This document shows positions 7,904 through 20,394 of a stretch of 64,000 nucleotides of DNA, piece after piece. The notes under the pieces were generated by a model. That model saw nothing but the letters and a program-made list of their open reading frames with translations, had not been told where the DNA came from and ran no database searches. The first letter of the stretch is position 1, and each line of letters opens with the position of its first letter. The stretch is taken from the NCBI RefSeq assembly GCF_018141445.1, contig NZ_CP058649.1:391001-455000 (forward strand), written 5' to 3'. A program made the position numbers and the translations under genes. This stretch comes from Vallitalea pronyensis. Lineage in GTDB: Bacteria; Bacillota; Clostridia; Lachnospirales; Vallitaleaceae.

Positions 7904-10456
7904 TTACACCTCTTGATCCGATTCCTCTTCTATTTCCATTTCCTCAGCTGTTTCTGCTTGTATCATCGCCTCTGCACCCTCTGTTTCATGCCCATCATCT
8001 TCTTCATGGGTATCTTGCTCTTTGATGCGCGCAATACCGGCTACACATATATCCCCATCTAAGTTCATTAATCTTACGCCAGATGTAATACGTCCAAATC
8101 GTGATATATCGCTGACACGTATACGAATAACAATGCCTTCTGTTGTAATCAACATCAGCTCATTATCCTCATTAACAGCCTTCATACCGACTACATTACC
8201 TGTTTTTTCGGTAATCTTATAGAATTTCACACCTTTACCGCCCCGTCGTTGGGTTGTAAACTCATTAATGTCTGTACGTTTACCAAGTCCTTTTTCGGAA
8301 ACAACCAATAAATCGGTACCTTGTGATGTAAGCTGCATACCAATGACTTCATCATCATCATTAATATTCATACCCCTTACACCCATGGATGTACGACCAA
8401 TAACACGGACATCTTCTTCACTGAATCGAATACACTGACCATATTTGGTACCTAAGATAATATCTTGTTCATTATCGGTTAACTTAACTTCAATCAGGTC
8501 ATCGTCTTCTTTTAGATTAATGGCTTGAAGACCACTCACACGAATATTGACATACTCCATAATGTTGGTTTTCTTTATGATACCTCTTTTGGTAGCCATT
8601 AATAAATAACGATCTTCTCTATACTTACTCAGAGGGATAACCGCTGTTATATGTTCACCTGCATCTAACTGTAAGAGGTTCACTAATGCGGTACCTCTTG
8701 CGGTTCTACTTGATTCTGGTATTTCATATGCCTTCAAACGGTATACTTTTCCTTTATTGGTAAAAAACAAGATAAAGTGATGGGTGGATGTGATAAATAG
8801 GTTTTGAATAAAATCTTCATCCCTTGTCTGCATACCTTTTATTCCTTTACCACCGCGATGTTGACTCTTATACGTATTGATGGGCATACGTTTAATATAA
8901 CCCAAGTGTGTCATGGTAATGACTGTAGGCTCTTTCTTAATAAGGTCCTCTAGGGAAATCTCACCTGCATCATAGGTAATCTCCGTTCTTCTCTCATCAC
9001 CATATTTTTCACGGATAATCATGATTTCTTCTTTGATGACACCATATAATAATTTTTCATCGGCTAAGATGGATTTTAAGTACTTAATTTTTTCCATGAG
9101 TTCTCGGTACTCATTTTCAATCTTTTCTCTCTCTAAGCCGGTTAAAGCACGTAGACGCATATCCACGATGGCTTGTGCCTGTATATCACTGAAGCCAAAA
9201 CGTTCCGTTAAGTTAATTTTTGCTTCAGCAGTACTCTTAGACCCTCTGATGATTTTAATAACTTCTTCTATAAAATCAAGTGCTTTTAGTAAACCTTCTA
9301 AAATGTGGGCACGATTTTCGGCTTTTTTCAGTTCAAACTGGGTTCTTCTTGTAACAACTTCCTTCTGATGGTTAAGGTAGTGGACAAGCATTTGCTTCAG
9401 GTTTAAGATTTTGGGTTCGTTCTTGACTAACGCCAGCATGTTGATACCAAAGGTTTCTTGCAGTTGTGTATGCTTATACAATTGATTGATGATTACATTG
9501 GCATTGGCATCACGTTTTAATTCAATGACAACGGACATACCTTTTCTATCGGATTCATCACGAAGGTCCGATATACCCTCAACCTTCTTCATCTTAACAA
9601 GATCAGCTATTTTTTCAATCAAACGAGCTTTATTCACCTGATAAGGTAATTCTGTCACAACAATCCGTTGTTTATTGTTACCCATGGGTTCAATATCCAC
9701 TGTTGCTCGAACTTTAACTTTACCTTTACCTGTACGATAAGCTTCTTTTATACCATTTTTCCCTAAGATTTTACCATAGGTTGGGAAATCAGGTCCTTTG
9801 ACGATTTCAATTAATTCTTCTATATCCGTGTCACGTTCTTCAACAACAATGTTGTCAATAATCTTCACGACACCATCAATGACTTCATTGAGGTTATGAG
9901 GTGGTATGTTGGTTGCCATACCCACAGCAATACCCGATGTACCATTCACTAATAGGTTCGGATACCTTGCTGGTAAAACCTCTGGTTCTTTTAACGATTC
10001 ATCAAAGTTTGGTTTATAATCAACGGTATCTTTTCCAATATCCGCAAGTAATTCCAGTGCCATTTTACTCATTCTTGCTTCTGTATAACGCATAGCAGCT
10101 GCACTATCACCATCCACAGAACCAAAGTTACCATGGCCATCTACCAAGAGATACCTTGTAGAGAAATCTTGCGCCATTCGTACCATAGCGTCATAAATGG
10201 AACTATCACCATGTGGGTGATACTTACCCATTGTATCACCAACGATACGGGCTGATTTACGATAAGGCTTATCTGGTGTTAAATTAAGCTCGCTCATAGC
10301 GTATAGAATTTTTCTATGAACAGGTTTAAGCCCATCTCTTACATCCGGTAATGCCCGAGATGCAATAACACTCATGGCATAATCAATATAGGATTTCTTC
10401 ATTTCATCCTGTAATTCAACGGATATAATTTGATCATATTCTTGTCTTTCGTCCAT
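7904..10456 (-). CDS. gyrA: DNA gyrase subunit A
   Basis: Breakage-reunion subunit of gyrase, which introduces negative supercoils with GyrB. The 850-residue protein has the catalytic Tyr124 in [11 protein letters not shown] and the quinolone-determining motif [17 protein letters not shown], with Ser85 and Asp89 at the positions of E. coli Ser83 and Asp87 (sensitive-type residues). The GyrA box QRRGGKG occurs in the C-terminal beta-pinwheel, which identifies gyrase rather than topoisomerase IV. It ends in a strongly acidic tail ([12 protein letters not shown] and on to DQEV). It lies 37 bp downstream of gyrB in the same direction. Confidence 0.98.
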   Translation of the reverse strand: MDERQEYDQIISVELQDEMKKSYIDYAMSVIASRALPDVRDGLKPVHRKILYAMSELNLTPDKPYRKSARIVGDTMGKYHPHGDSSIYDAMVRMAQDFSTRYLLVDGHGNFGSVDGDSAAAMRYTEARMSKMALELLADIGKDTVDYKPNFDESLKEPEVLPARYPNLLVNGTSGIAVGMATNIPPHNLNEVIDGVVKIIDNIVVEERDTDIEELIEIVKGPDFPTYGKILGKNGIKEAYRTGKGKVKVRATVDIEPMGNNKQRIVVTELPYQVNKARLIEKIADLVKMKKVEGISDLRDESDRKGMSVVIELKRDANANVIINQLYKHTQLQETFGINMLALVKNEPKILNLKQMLVHYLNHQKEVVTRRTQFELKKAENRAHILEGLLKALDFIEEVIKIIRGSKSTAEAKINLTERFGFSDIQAQAIVDMRLRALTGLEREKIENEYRELMEKIKYLKSILADEKLLYGVIKEEIMIIREKYGDERRTEITYDAGEISLEDLIKKEPTVITMTHLGYIKRMPINTYKSQHRGGKGIKGMQTRDEDFIQNLFITSTHHFILFFTNKGKVYRLKAYEIPESSRTARGTALVNLLQLDAGEHITAVIPLSKYREDRYLLMATKRGIIKKTNIMEYVNIRVSGLQAINLKEDDDLIEVKLTDNEQDIILGTKYGQCIRFSEEDVRVIGRTSMGVRGMNINDDDEVIGMQLTSQGTDLLVVSEKGLGKRTDINEFTTQRRGGKGVKFYKITEKTGNVVGMKAVNEDNELMLITTEGIVIRIRVSDISRFGRITSGVRLMNLDGDICVAGIARIKEQDTHEEDDGHETEGAEAMIQAETAEEMEIEEESDQEV

Positions 10457-10493
10457 TCTATTAATCCTCCCATATAACGATGCTTATCGGCAT

Positions 10494-12434
<1,941 letters not shown>

Positions 12435-12572
12435 TCAATGCTTTACTTAGGAGCTCTTGTTTAATATCCTCATGACAGTTTTTCTGCTGACTTCTGTCCA
12501 CTTGACTCACTAAGAATTAGAGGCATTTTTTACCATGTCTCGTATAAAGTCATGTTTATCCCTATTCTAACT

Positions 12573-12601
12573 ATTATATAATAAACTGTAAATTATTGCA
12601 A
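12573..12601 (-). promoter_or_regulatory. Promoter of gyrB-gyrA
   Basis: On the minus strand TTGCAA, a 17-bp spacer, then a perfect TATAAT. It lies about 170 bp upstream of the gyrB start, so it gives a long leader with no ORF. Confidence 0.65.
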
Positions 12602-12665
12602 ATTTGTCCCACGAAGCTTATATCGTACAAAAGGCCCACGATCTTTATCCTTTTCTCACATTCAT

Positions 12666-13760
12666 TTACGTATACAATCTTACATGGCCATCTGTGACTT
12701 CATAAAGTTTACCAATCTGCACTCGGTTTTTAATATAATCTTCGATACCCGTACATGTAATAATGGTTTGTATGTGGTTTAACGTATGCATTAAATACTG
12801 CTGCCGATGCTGATCAAGCTCCGATAAAACATCATCTAAAAGTAAAACAGGGGTATCGTCTATCTGGTCCATGACAAGTTGTATTTCTGATAATTTCAGT
12901 GAGAGTGCTGCTGTTCGTTGTTGCCCTTGAGACCCATATTTACGTATATCAATGCCATTGACTAAAAACATCATATCGTCCCGATGAGGTCCTACACTGG
13001 TGGAACCAAACTTAATGTCTTTTTTTAATTGTTGGGACAGTCTCTCTTTAAACCCATCCATGGTTACATTTTTCTCATAAATCATCTCAAGCTGTTCTGT
13101 CCCACCCGATATATCACCGTGTATCTTTTGTATGATGTGGTTTAAATCGTGTAAGAAAGCTTCTCGTTTTTCAATGATTTTGATACCATGACCAATCAAT
13201 TGATCATCCCATATACTTATAGTTTGGTCAATTTCTTGGAAATTTTTCACATTTTTTAGTAAATTATTTCTTTGTTTAAGTACCTTGTGGTATTGCTGCA
13301 GGTGGTAATAATACAGATGGTCTAATTGGCACAGTTCAATGTTGATAAAACGTCTTCGCTCTTTTGGACCATTTTTAATGAGACCAAGGTCCTCTGGCGA
13401 AAAAATAATCACATGAAGTAAACCCATTAATTCGTTTAACTTTTTAATAGGTATTTTGTTAATGGCAATGCCTTTTCGGTTATTTTTCCGAATGTGGATA
13501 TCAATGTCTTCATCCACGTCGTGTTTATTCACAGTCAATTTGACATGGGTAGCTTCTTCCCCCAATCGTATAAGTTCTTTATCACTACTTGTCCGATGGG
13601 ACCTGGAAGTTGCACACAGGTATATGGCTTCTAAGACATTGGTTTTCCCTTGAGCATTCTTGCCAAACAAGATGTTAATCCCCTCTGAAAAATGGATAAC
13701 ACCTTCCTCATAATTGCGATAATCTTTTAATGATAATGTCTTAATAAACATCTCCAACAC
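12666..13760 (-). CDS. recF: DNA replication and repair protein RecF
   Basis: SMC-like ATPase that helps load RecA at single-strand gaps. The 364-residue protein has Walker A GKNAQGKTN near residue 36, the ABC signature-like SVGPHRDD near 265 and Walker B VLLLDDVLSELD near 310. The start may be the ATG used or the internal Met four codons later (MFIKTLSLKDYRNY is the usual N-terminus). It lies between yaaA and gyrB, the conserved origin order. Confidence 0.95.
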   Translation of the reverse strand: MLEMFIKTLSLKDYRNYEEGVIHFSEGINILFGKNAQGKTNVLEAIYLCATSRSHRTSSDKELIRLGEEATHVKLTVNKHDVDEDIDIHIRKNNRKGIAINKIPIKKLNELMGLLHVIIFSPEDLGLIKNGPKERRRFINIELCQLDHLYYYHLQQYHKVLKQRNNLLKNVKNFQEIDQTISIWDDQLIGHGIKIIEKREAFLHDLNHIIQKIHGDISGGTEQLEMIYEKNVTMDGFKERLSQQLKKDIKFGSTSVGPHRDDMMFLVNGIDIRKYGSQGQQRTAALSLKLSEIQLVMDQIDDTPVLLLDDVLSELDQHRQQYLMHTLNHIQTIITCTGIEDYIKNRVQIGKLYEVTDGHVRLYT

Positions 13761-13873
13761 GCCTTTTTTCTATTTATCCACATGATGATAAACCCCAATG
13801 TATATTTATGCATCCTTATGCATTGAGGTTTAACTTATTGTTATAGACATCTTTTTAACGCGTCATAAGTGAA

Positions 13874-14086
13874 CTATTTGGTTACCTTAATTTCGCCAAA
13901 ACCTTTCACCGATACGTGGTCTTCAGGGTATATTTTTTTTCCTCTTTGGGTCATGACTTGTCCATTGACACGAACTTCTTCGTTCATGATTAATATTTTT
14001 GCATGAACACCTGAATCGGCTATACCAGCAAGTTTTAATAATTGGCCAAGTTTAATGTATGCTGTATCAATCGCAATATTTTCCAT
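13874..14086 (-). CDS. yaaA: S4-domain RNA-binding protein YaaA
   Basis: A 70-residue protein consisting of a single S4 fold: IKLGQLLKLAGIADSGVHAKILIMNEEVRVNGQVMTQRGKKI. The family sits between dnaN and recF in most Firmicutes and is thought to act in 50S ribosome assembly. It is 11 bp downstream of dnaN and surely co-transcribed. Confidence 0.93.
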   Translation of the reverse strand: MENIAIDTAYIKLGQLLKLAGIADSGVHAKILIMNEEVRVNGQVMTQRGKKIYPEDHVSVKGFGEIKVTK

Positions 14087-14097
14087 CTTTTTCTCCT

Positions 14098-15204
14098 CTA
14101 AGCCCTGATTCTAATGGGTACTATGAGATATTTATAGTCATCACCATCTTCTGGTAAAATCATACAAGGACTGTGGGGATTGGTAAATTGTAAATGGATA
14201 TAATCATCATCGATTACTTTTAAAGCATCCATAAAATATTTGGGATTAAAGGCAATCTCCAAGGGGTTTCCCTCTTTTTCAATATCAATTTCTTCATAAA
14301 CATCCCCAAGCTCTGTATTGGAAGTAATGATCATGCTATTATCTTTGATGGTCATTTTTATAGGGTTCTTCTTACTTTCTCTAGAGATTAACGCTGCTCG
14401 ATCAATACTCATGAAGAGTTCTTGTTTATTGATTTTTACCAGTGTATCATAGTCTTTGGAGAAAAATTGTTCATATTTTGGGAAGTCCCCTTCAAGTAAT
14501 CTTGATACAATGATACTGTCTTCTAATTCAAAGAGAATGTGTTTGTCTGAAAAGTAAATCTGTACGTCTTTTTCATCGTCTGCATCAAGAATCTTACTGA
14601 TTTCACTTAATGTTTTTCCTGGAACCACCACTACCATGTTTTGAAGGGCGGATTCGAAATCCATTTTTCGAATAGAAACCCGATGAACATCAAGGGATAC
14701 CATGTTGAGCTCATTGTCTTTGAATTCAATCAGTTCGCCTGTTAAGATAGGGCGGATTTCTTCAAGTGCAATGGAAAAAATGGTTTGGCGTATCATCTCT
14801 CTCAGTTTGAATTGTGAGATGAGGATACCATTCTCTTTTGGTACATTCGGTAATTGAAGAAATTCTTCTCCTGATTGCCCGGATATATTGAACTTAGATT
14901 TTTCACACTTAATGGTGGTGTAGCTTTTTTCATCCACTGTTATGTGCACGTCATTATCAGGTAATTTCTTTACAATCTCTGAAAAAATTCTAGCCTTTAA
15001 TGCAACTGTTCCTGTTTCCTCTATAGTTGCTTGTACATTACTTTCGATACCAAGTTCCAAATCATTACTAATGAGTTTAAACCCATCAGTGGTTGCTTGT
15101 AATAAGATACATTCTAGAATAGGTAACGTTGTTCGTGTTGATACTGCTTTTAGAACGGTATTTACACCATTTAATAAATCACTTTTTTGACATGTTAATT
15201 TCAT
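14098..15204 (-). CDS. dnaN: DNA polymerase III sliding clamp (beta subunit)
   Basis: Homodimeric clamp that tethers polymerase III to DNA. 368 residues with the three-domain beta-clamp pattern: MKLTCQKSDLLNGVNTVLKAVSTRTTLPILECILLQA at the N-terminus and YLIVPIRI at the C-terminus, where the usual ending is PMR(L/I). ATG follows GAAAGGAGTTATAAAC. It lies 324 bp downstream of dnaA; the gap contains a second cluster of imperfect DnaA boxes. Confidence 0.97.
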   Translation of the reverse strand: MKLTCQKSDLLNGVNTVLKAVSTRTTLPILECILLQATTDGFKLISNDLELGIESNVQATIEETGTVALKARIFSEIVKKLPDNDVHITVDEKSYTTIKCEKSKFNISGQSGEEFLQLPNVPKENGILISQFKLREMIRQTIFSIALEEIRPILTGELIEFKDNELNMVSLDVHRVSIRKMDFESALQNMVVVVPGKTLSEISKILDADDEKDVQIYFSDKHILFELEDSIIVSRLLEGDFPKYEQFFSKDYDTLVKINKQELFMSIDRAALISRESKKNPIKMTIKDNSMIITSNTELGDVYEEIDIEKEGNPLEIAFNPKYFMDALKVIDDDYIHLQFTNPHSPCMILPEDGDDYKYLIVPIRIRA

Positions 15205-15528
15205 GTTTGTTTATAACTCCTTTCACACGCATATATATAATATATATAGTTTTTTCTAGTAAAGATAATAATAGGGCTTGTTAATATGTTAATAAGTGTT
15301 ATGAACCCCGATAATCTAACCCTGTCAATAAGTATAATAACCCTGTGAATAGTTCTGATATTTTTTTATATTAATCCACAGAACATAAGGGGCCCTTATC
15401 CTTAAAAAAGTTTTACACAGGTTATGCATAGGCTCTTCACATGCCCTTGTTGATAACTTATTAGCTTCAAAAAAATTATAATGCATGGTAGCGATGGACG
15501 TCCTTGGCATTATAATTTTTAAGGTGTT
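15205..15528. other. dnaA-dnaN gap, possible second part of a bipartite origin
   Basis: No ORF supported. Two near-match DnaA boxes occur (TAATCCACA at 15372-15380; TGTTGATAA at 15448-15456, each one mismatch). A pure A/T alternation at 15231-15248 next to dnaN is a candidate unwinding element. Bacillus oriC is bipartite around dnaA, so the same may hold here; this is inferred. Confidence 0.4.
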
Positions 15529-16902
15529 CTATTTTCCTGTAATCTTCTTGGTGAGAATCTCAATGGTATTTTTTAAGGCACTGTCTTTTGTAATATCTTT
15601 GCTGATCTTTTCATAACCATGTATGATGGTTGTATGGTCTCGTTTACCCAGAATTTGTCCTATCTTAGGTAGTGAAAGATCCGTTAATGTTCGGGATAAA
15701 TACATGACAATCTGTCTTGGATAAGCAATGTCCCGAGGCCTTTTTTTGGAAACGATATCCATTGGATTCAGGTTGTAATGCTCTGCTACAATTTCTAATA
15801 TAAATTCTGGTGTGATCTCTTTGTTTTTTTCTGGTGTGATGAGATCTTTCAGTGCATCTTCCGCTAATTCTTTCGTTAAATCTTTATGTACTAAGGTTGA
15901 ATAAGCTATAATTTTATTAATAGCCCCTTCAAGTTCTCGAATATTTGATTTTATGTTGGTGGCCACATATTGTATAACATCATCGGGTAGGTCTAAGTTT
16001 TCTAATTCGGCTCTTTTCTGTAAGATGGCCATCCGTGTTTCATAATCTGGCGGCTGAATGTCTGCGATTAAGCCCCATTCAAACCTGGAACGCAAACGTT
16101 CTTCTAAGGTCTCAATTTCTTTTGGTGGGCGATCACTGGAGATGATTATTTGTTTTTTGGCTTCATACAGTGTATTAAAGGTATGGAAGAATTCTTCCTG
16201 TGTACGTTCTTTTCCAGCAATAAATTGAATATCATCCACTAATAAAACGTCTATATTTCGATATTTCTGGCGGAATTCTTCATTTTTATCTTCACGAATT
16301 GAATTAATGAGCTCATTGGTAAATTTCTCTGACGATACATATAATACCTTGGAACGGCTATTCTCCGATAGAATAAAATGTGCAATGGAATGCATCAAGT
16401 GAGTTTTTCCAAGACCTACGCCTCCATATATAAAAAGTGGGTTATAAGCTTCGGCAGGTGATTCTGCTACGGCAAGTGAAGCAGCATGAGCCAGCTTATT
16501 GTTGTTACCTACGACAAAGGTGTCAAATGTATAACGGGAATTGAGGTTATTATATTGACTATTGTTTGTTGTCGTATTATGGGTACTATTATTAGTAGAA
16601 CTTTTTTTTGAGGACCCTTTTTTATCTTTGTTTTCTTTCTCTAATTCGTTAGGTAACATGAATTTTATTTCATATATTTGGCCTACAATTTCTCGAATAG
16701 CGATGATAATGGAACGGCTGTACTTTCTTTCAATGTAGTCCCGTCCAATTTCATCATCTGTTTTAATGATAATGGTGTCATCATGTACTTTAACAGGTTG
16801 CAAATTTTCAAGAAATGTCTTATAGGATATTTTTGAGATATCAGATTCGTCTCTTAGAAGAGCTTGTACCTTATCCCAATTTTCGATTACGGAATGACTC
16901 AT
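15529..16902 (-). CDS. dnaA: Chromosomal replication initiator protein DnaA
   Basis: AAA+ initiator that binds DnaA boxes and melts the origin. 457 residues: N-terminal DnaB-interaction domain, a Ser/Asn/Thr-rich linker near 97-125, Walker [11 protein letters not shown] near 160, Walker [10 protein letters not shown], sensor arginine region [21 protein letters not shown], and the C-terminal helix-turn-helix with the DnaA signature [17 protein letters not shown] follows AAAGGAGGACATAGG. It is the first gene of the leftward replication cluster. Confidence 0.98.
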   Translation of the reverse strand: MSHSVIENWDKVQALLRDESDISKISYKTFLENLQPVKVHDDTIIIKTDDEIGRDYIERKYSRSIIIAIREIVGQIYEIKFMLPNELEKENKDKKGSSKKSSTNNSTHNTTTNNSQYNNLNSRYTFDTFVVGNNNKLAHAASLAVAESPAEAYNPLFIYGGVGLGKTHLMHSIAHFILSENSRSKVLYVSSEKFTNELINSIREDKNEEFRQKYRNIDVLLVDDIQFIAGKERTQEEFFHTFNTLYEAKKQIIISSDRPPKEIETLEERLRSRFEWGLIADIQPPDYETRMAILQKRAELENLDLPDDVIQYVATNIKSNIRELEGAINKIIAYSTLVHKDLTKELAEDALKDLITPEKNKEITPEFILEIVAEHYNLNPMDIVSKKRPRDIAYPRQIVMYLSRTLTDLSLPKIGQILGKRDHTTIIHGYEKISKDITKDSALKNTIEILTKKITGK

Positions 16903-17668
16903 CCTATGTCCTCCTTTTTCATTTTTTCAAGGTATAATCATTTCATAGGACAAGAAAAGATTCTTAGGCATCATAAAATGAGCTCCAAAAAAATAACCTT
17001 AAGGAACAATTTGATGGTATACCTTGGCCAGAATCATGTGGTGTTGGCTATGAAACTATCATCGTCATATCAATTATATATACCTGTGAATAAACCAATT
17101 CATACAAGCTTATTCAACTATATAATGTATATATTACTCTATAAAAGCTTAATTTTCAATGCTAGAATATGACTATGTGGATAAAAAGTGTGGATAAGGT
17201 GGATAGTTTGTTGTGTTAATATTGTTGATAACTTCATGTTATATGTATTTATCCACATTATGCCCATGACATGAATATACAGGCTGTTAATAGCTTTAGT
17301 TGTGCATAGAATTTATGGATAAAGGACATTGTAAAAAAATGTAAAATTCGTAAACTACCCTATGTTATCCACAAAAAAAGGTCTTGCTGTGGATAAAAAG
17401 TTTTTAACAAATTATCCACAAAATGTGGAAAAAGTGCCTAAAAAATGTGGATAAGATTTATAAAAATTTTTTACTTGACTCAGAAGTAGTTTTTTAATAT
17501 AATTGAAATAGTGCTTTAATATTAAAATGACAAGAAGCACGTATGTTTTTTATAGGGTAAATGAAAGTATTTTATTAGTGCTAAAAGCATTAAAAAAGTA
17601 CAAGTTATTTAATAGATGACGACACTGTCGTATCTTTTAAGAAGTCATTATTAAAGGAGGTGCTTTTA
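16903..17668. other. oriC: Chromosomal replication origin (oriC)
   Basis: The 766-bp gap between divergent dnaA and rpmH. Seven perfect DnaA boxes (TTATCCACA or its complement) occur at 17176-17184, 17189-17197, 17249-17257, 17365-17373, 17388-17396, 17412-17420 and 17446-17454, with near matches at 17424-17432. Two sub-clusters of three or more boxes are separated by about 100 bp. An AT-rich tract follows the last box (17455-17475). Genes are transcribed away from this point on both sides. The single-strand unwinding site cannot be fixed from sequence alone. Confidence 0.92.
17475..17503 (+). promoter_or_regulatory. Promoter of rpmH (and probably rnpA)
   Basis: TTGACT, a 17-bp spacer, then a perfect TATAAT, about 165 bp upstream of the rpmH start and directly after the last DnaA box. 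Initiator binding and transcription could interfere with each other. Confidence 0.7.
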
Positions 17669-17803
17669 GTGAAAAGAACATATCAACCTAAAACAAGACA
17701 AAGAAGTCGAGAACATGGATTTAGAAAAAGAATGAGTTCAACAGGTGGTAGAAGCGTTATAGCAAGAAGAAGAGCAAAAGGTAGAAAAAAATTATCAGCT
17801 TAA
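17669..17803 (+). CDS. rpmH: 50S ribosomal protein L34
   Basis: A 44-residue basic protein: [14 protein letters not shown], then [16 protein letters not shown] and ending [10 protein letters not shown], the L34 signature throughout. The start is GTG at 17669, 8 bases after AAAGGAGG; there is no ATG in a suitable place. It is the first rightward gene after oriC, as in most bacteria. It is too short for many ORF finders. Confidence 0.96.
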   Translation: MKRTYQPKTRQRSREHGFRKRMSSTGGRSVIARRRAKGRKKLSA

Positions 17804-17824
17804 GGCCCCGTTTAGTGGCCTTTT
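17802..17824 (+). terminator. Weak terminator after rpmH
   Basis: AAGGCC, a 9-base loop and GGCCTT followed by TTAT. It overlaps the rpmH stop codon. The short stem suggests partial read-through into rnpA, which has no obvious promoter of its own. Confidence 0.5.
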
Positions 17825-17994
17825 ATACTATCCTCCAAAAGTTGATGAATGGCTTAAGATTTACATCACAAGGTTTTACATGTTATAAGCATACTTGTGC
17901 ACGGGTAGCGTGTCATGAGACCTTATCTTTAGAGAGAGATGACCAAGGATTAAGGAAACATGCATGCCTTGTGACGTATAGGAGGAGTTTCTGA

Positions 17995-18342
17995 ATGCAG
18001 CAGACAGAATCGTTAAAAAAACGAAAAGATTTTAAGACAGTATATCAAAAGGGGAAATCCCTTGCCAATAAGCATTTAGTTATGTATATTTATAGTAATG
18101 GAGATACAATCAACCGTTTGGGTATCTCTGTAAGTAAAAAAGTTGGTAATAGTGTGGTAAGACACAGGCTTACAAGGTTGATTAAAGAAAATTATCGGTT
18201 AAAAGAGAATCGGATAAAGTTTGGATTTGATATTGTAATCATTGGAAGAGTAAAAGCATCTGAGGCTACTTATAAAGACATAGAAAAAGCATTGATGCAT
18301 TTATTGGAAAGACACCATTTATTAAATGAAAATGAAAAGTAG
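17995..18342 (+). CDS. rnpA: Ribonuclease P protein component
   Basis: Protein cofactor of RNase P, which trims the 5' leaders of tRNAs. 115 residues with [16 protein letters not shown] and the RNA-binding RNR-like helix region [32 protein letters not shown] is 8 bases before the ATG. It overlaps yidD by one base. Confidence 0.95.
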   Translation: MQQTESLKKRKDFKTVYQKGKSLANKHLVMYIYSNGDTINRLGISVSKKVGNSVVRHRLTRLIKENYRLKENRIKFGFDIVIIGRVKASEATYKDIEKALMHLLERHHLLNENEK

Positions 18343-18569
18343 TGATGACAATGCAATTATTTAAAAAGGCAGCACTTGGCCTTATTGTGTTTTATAGAAA
18401 ATATATTTCACCTATGAAACAGCCTTCATGCATTTATACGCCATCTTGTTCGGCGTATACCTATGAAGCCATTACAAAATATGGCTTTATGAAGGGAGCA
18501 TGGTTAGGTGTTAAAAGAATATGTCGATGTCATCCATTTCATAAAGGTGGTTACGACCCAGTACCATAA
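18342..18569 (+). CDS. yidD: Membrane protein insertion efficiency factor YidD
   Basis: A small amphipathic protein that sits beside YidC. It has the family's invariant Cys-rich core: [26 protein letters not shown] and [23 protein letters not shown] at 18342, ATG at 18345 and ATG at 18351 are all possible starts; overlap with the rnpA stop suggests coupled translation. Confidence 0.93.
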   Translation: MMTMQLFKKAALGLIVFYRKYISPMKQPSCIYTPSCSAYTYEAITKYGFMKGAWLGVKRICRCHPFHKGGYDPVP

Positions 18570-18590
18570 ATTATAGGAGGAACTTAGTAC

Positions 18591-19565
18591 ATGTTATCGA
18601 ATATTTTTGTTCTAACCCAGAGTACTACCCCCATAACTGGCCCTATTGCCAAGGTTTTTGGGATGATTATGAATACCATTTATCAGATGTTTAGTTCAAT
18701 TGGTATAGAATCTTTAGGCATAAGTATTATACTATTCACTGTTATTATACGGATATTAATGTTACCTTTAGCTTTTAAACAACAAAAGTCCATGCTTGGT
18801 ATGCAAGCCATACAGCCAAAGCTAAAGAAGATTCAAGATAAATATAAAAACAAAAAAGATGCAGAATCTCAGAATAAGATGCGTATGGAAATGTCCACTT
18901 TATATCAAGAAAACAACGTGAGCCCATTTGGCGGTTGTTTACCGTTGTTGGTTCAATTTCCCATTATTATGTCCTTATTCGCCGTACTTAGAAATATTCC
19001 AGCCTATATTGTCAACATTAAAAATATCTACTTAGGTATTATTGCGACAATCAAAGGTGTACCGGATTATACAACCCTCATAACCAGTGTTAATGAGGCT
19101 TCAAAAACACCTATTAGAAATTTTGACCCCATGGTTGATGATAAAGTGGTTGATTTGTTAGGATCCTTTAGTTCAGATAAATGGGTTGACTTTCAAAATA
19201 CATTTAGTTCAGTTGCTGATAAAGTAGAACCCATGGTAAATCAGTTATCAGATGTTAATTATTTTTTTGGTATCAATTTAGCAGATAACCCTGACTTAAT
19301 GTCCATTGGTCTTTTGATTCCTTTATTAAACCTTGTTGTCCAATTCTTAGTCATGAAAACATCCCAAGCACGTAGTGCTGGTAAAATGGATCAAAAGCAA
19401 GCCACAACTAATAAAACAATGATGTATACCATGCCACTTATTACGGTTTTCTTTGTTTTATCCATGCCTGCTGGATTAGGTCTTTACTGGTTGACAAGTA
19501 GTTCATTCCAGTTCGTTCAACAAGTGATTATTAATAATCATTTAGACAAAGATAAAAAAAAGTAA
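18591..19565 (+). CDS. yidC: Membrane protein insertase YidC/SpoIIIJ
   Basis: Inserts and folds membrane proteins with or without SecYEG. 324 residues. The Gram-positive short form lacks the large periplasmic domain. Segments: an N-terminal hydrophobic stretch without lipobox, TM helix GISIILFTVIIRILMLPLAF ending in the charged cytoplasmic hairpin (QPKLKKIQDKYKNKKDAE), FGGCLPLLVQFPIIMSLFAVL, and C-terminal helices (MPLITVFFVLSMPAGLGLYW). The Arg in IIRILMLPL corresponds to the conserved groove arginine. It lies 21 bp after yidD and 107 bp before jag; in spore formers this pair serves the SpoIIIA channel. Confidence 0.95.
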   Translation: MLSNIFVLTQSTTPITGPIAKVFGMIMNTIYQMFSSIGIESLGISIILFTVIIRILMLPLAFKQQKSMLGMQAIQPKLKKIQDKYKNKKDAESQNKMRMEMSTLYQENNVSPFGGCLPLLVQFPIIMSLFAVLRNIPAYIVNIKNIYLGIIATIKGVPDYTTLITSVNEASKTPIRNFDPMVDDKVVDLLGSFSSDKWVDFQNTFSSVADKVEPMVNQLSDVNYFFGINLADNPDLMSIGLLIPLLNLVVQFLVMKTSQARSAGKMDQKQATTNKTMMYTMPLITVFFVLSMPAGLGLYWLTSSSFQFVQQVIINNHLDKDKKK

Positions 19566-19672
19566 GGTTTAAGCATTAACTTTTAAGGGACTTAGAATGA
19601 ACCACCATGGACTTGACTAGAATGGTTAACCCGTAGAAGTTAATCGGATAATTTAAGGAGGGAAGTTCTGAT

Positions 19673-20302
19673 ATGAATTATATTGAAAAAACTGGTAAAA
19701 CTGTAGACGATGCTATTACAGAAGCCCTGATAGCTCTTGGCACAACAAGTGATAAAGTGGATATTGAAGTCCTTGAAAAGGGACCTAGTGGGTTTTTAGG
19801 ATTATTTAGTTCAAAATTAGCAAAAGTGAAAGTGACTAAAAAAATAAATTTAAATGATATAGCCACAGAATTTTTAGAAGACATATTCCGAATCATGGAC
19901 CTTAAGGTGGATATCAACTTACAAATAAAAGATCAAAACATGGATATTGAGTTAAGTGGCCCAAGTATGGGTGTGCTGATTGGTAAGAGAGGACAAACCC
20001 TCGATTCCCTTCAATATTTAGTGAGTTTGGTTGTGAATAAAGAATCGGATAAATACATTCGTATTAAACTTGACACGGAGAATTACCGTGAGAGGCGAAA
20101 AGAAACCCTTGAAAATTTGGCTAAGAACTTAGCCTATAAGGTGAGAAAAAATAATCGTAAGTTTAGCTTAGAACCCATGAATCCTTATGAAAGAAGAATA
20201 ATTCACTCCACATTGCAGAATGATAAATATGTAGAAACCCATAGTGAGGGTGAAGAACCTTATAGAAAAGTTGTTATTACACCAAGTAATTATAAAAAAT
20301 AA
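19673..20302 (+). CDS. jag: RNA-binding protein Jag/KhpB
   Basis: RNA-binding protein with Jag-N, KH-II and R3H domains. Jag-N: EKTGKTVDDAITEALIALGTTSDKVDIEVLEKGPSGFLGLF. KH-II: GVLIGKRGQTLDSLQYLVSLVVN near residue 102. R3H: NPYERRIIHSTLQNDKYVETHSEGEEPYRKVVI at the C-terminus. The 209-residue length is usual. GGAGGGAAG precedes the ATG. The neighbour yidC (spoIIIJ) gives the name spoIIIJ-associated gene. Confidence 0.95.
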   Translation: MNYIEKTGKTVDDAITEALIALGTTSDKVDIEVLEKGPSGFLGLFSSKLAKVKVTKKINLNDIATEFLEDIFRIMDLKVDINLQIKDQNMDIELSGPSMGVLIGKRGQTLDSLQYLVSLVVNKESDKYIRIKLDTENYRERRKETLENLAKNLAYKVRKNNRKFSLEPMNPYERRIIHSTLQNDKYVETHSEGEEPYRKVVITPSNYKK

Positions 20303-20382
20303 TGAGCGTGGGGAATAAGGTTCCCGTCGCATAAAAAGACCCATGCTTATCAGCCTGGGTTTTTTATGATTCCCCGCTAATA
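20303..20382 (+). terminator. Terminator-type double hairpin between jag and mnmE
   Basis: Inner stem CATAAAAA, ACCC pairing with GGGT, TTTTTATG, with an outer stem GGGGAAT/ATTCCCC and GAGCG/GCT. It ends the jag operon or attenuates mnmE; the T-tract lies within the inner stem. Confidence 0.6.
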
Positions 20383-20394
20383 AGGAGTTTTACC

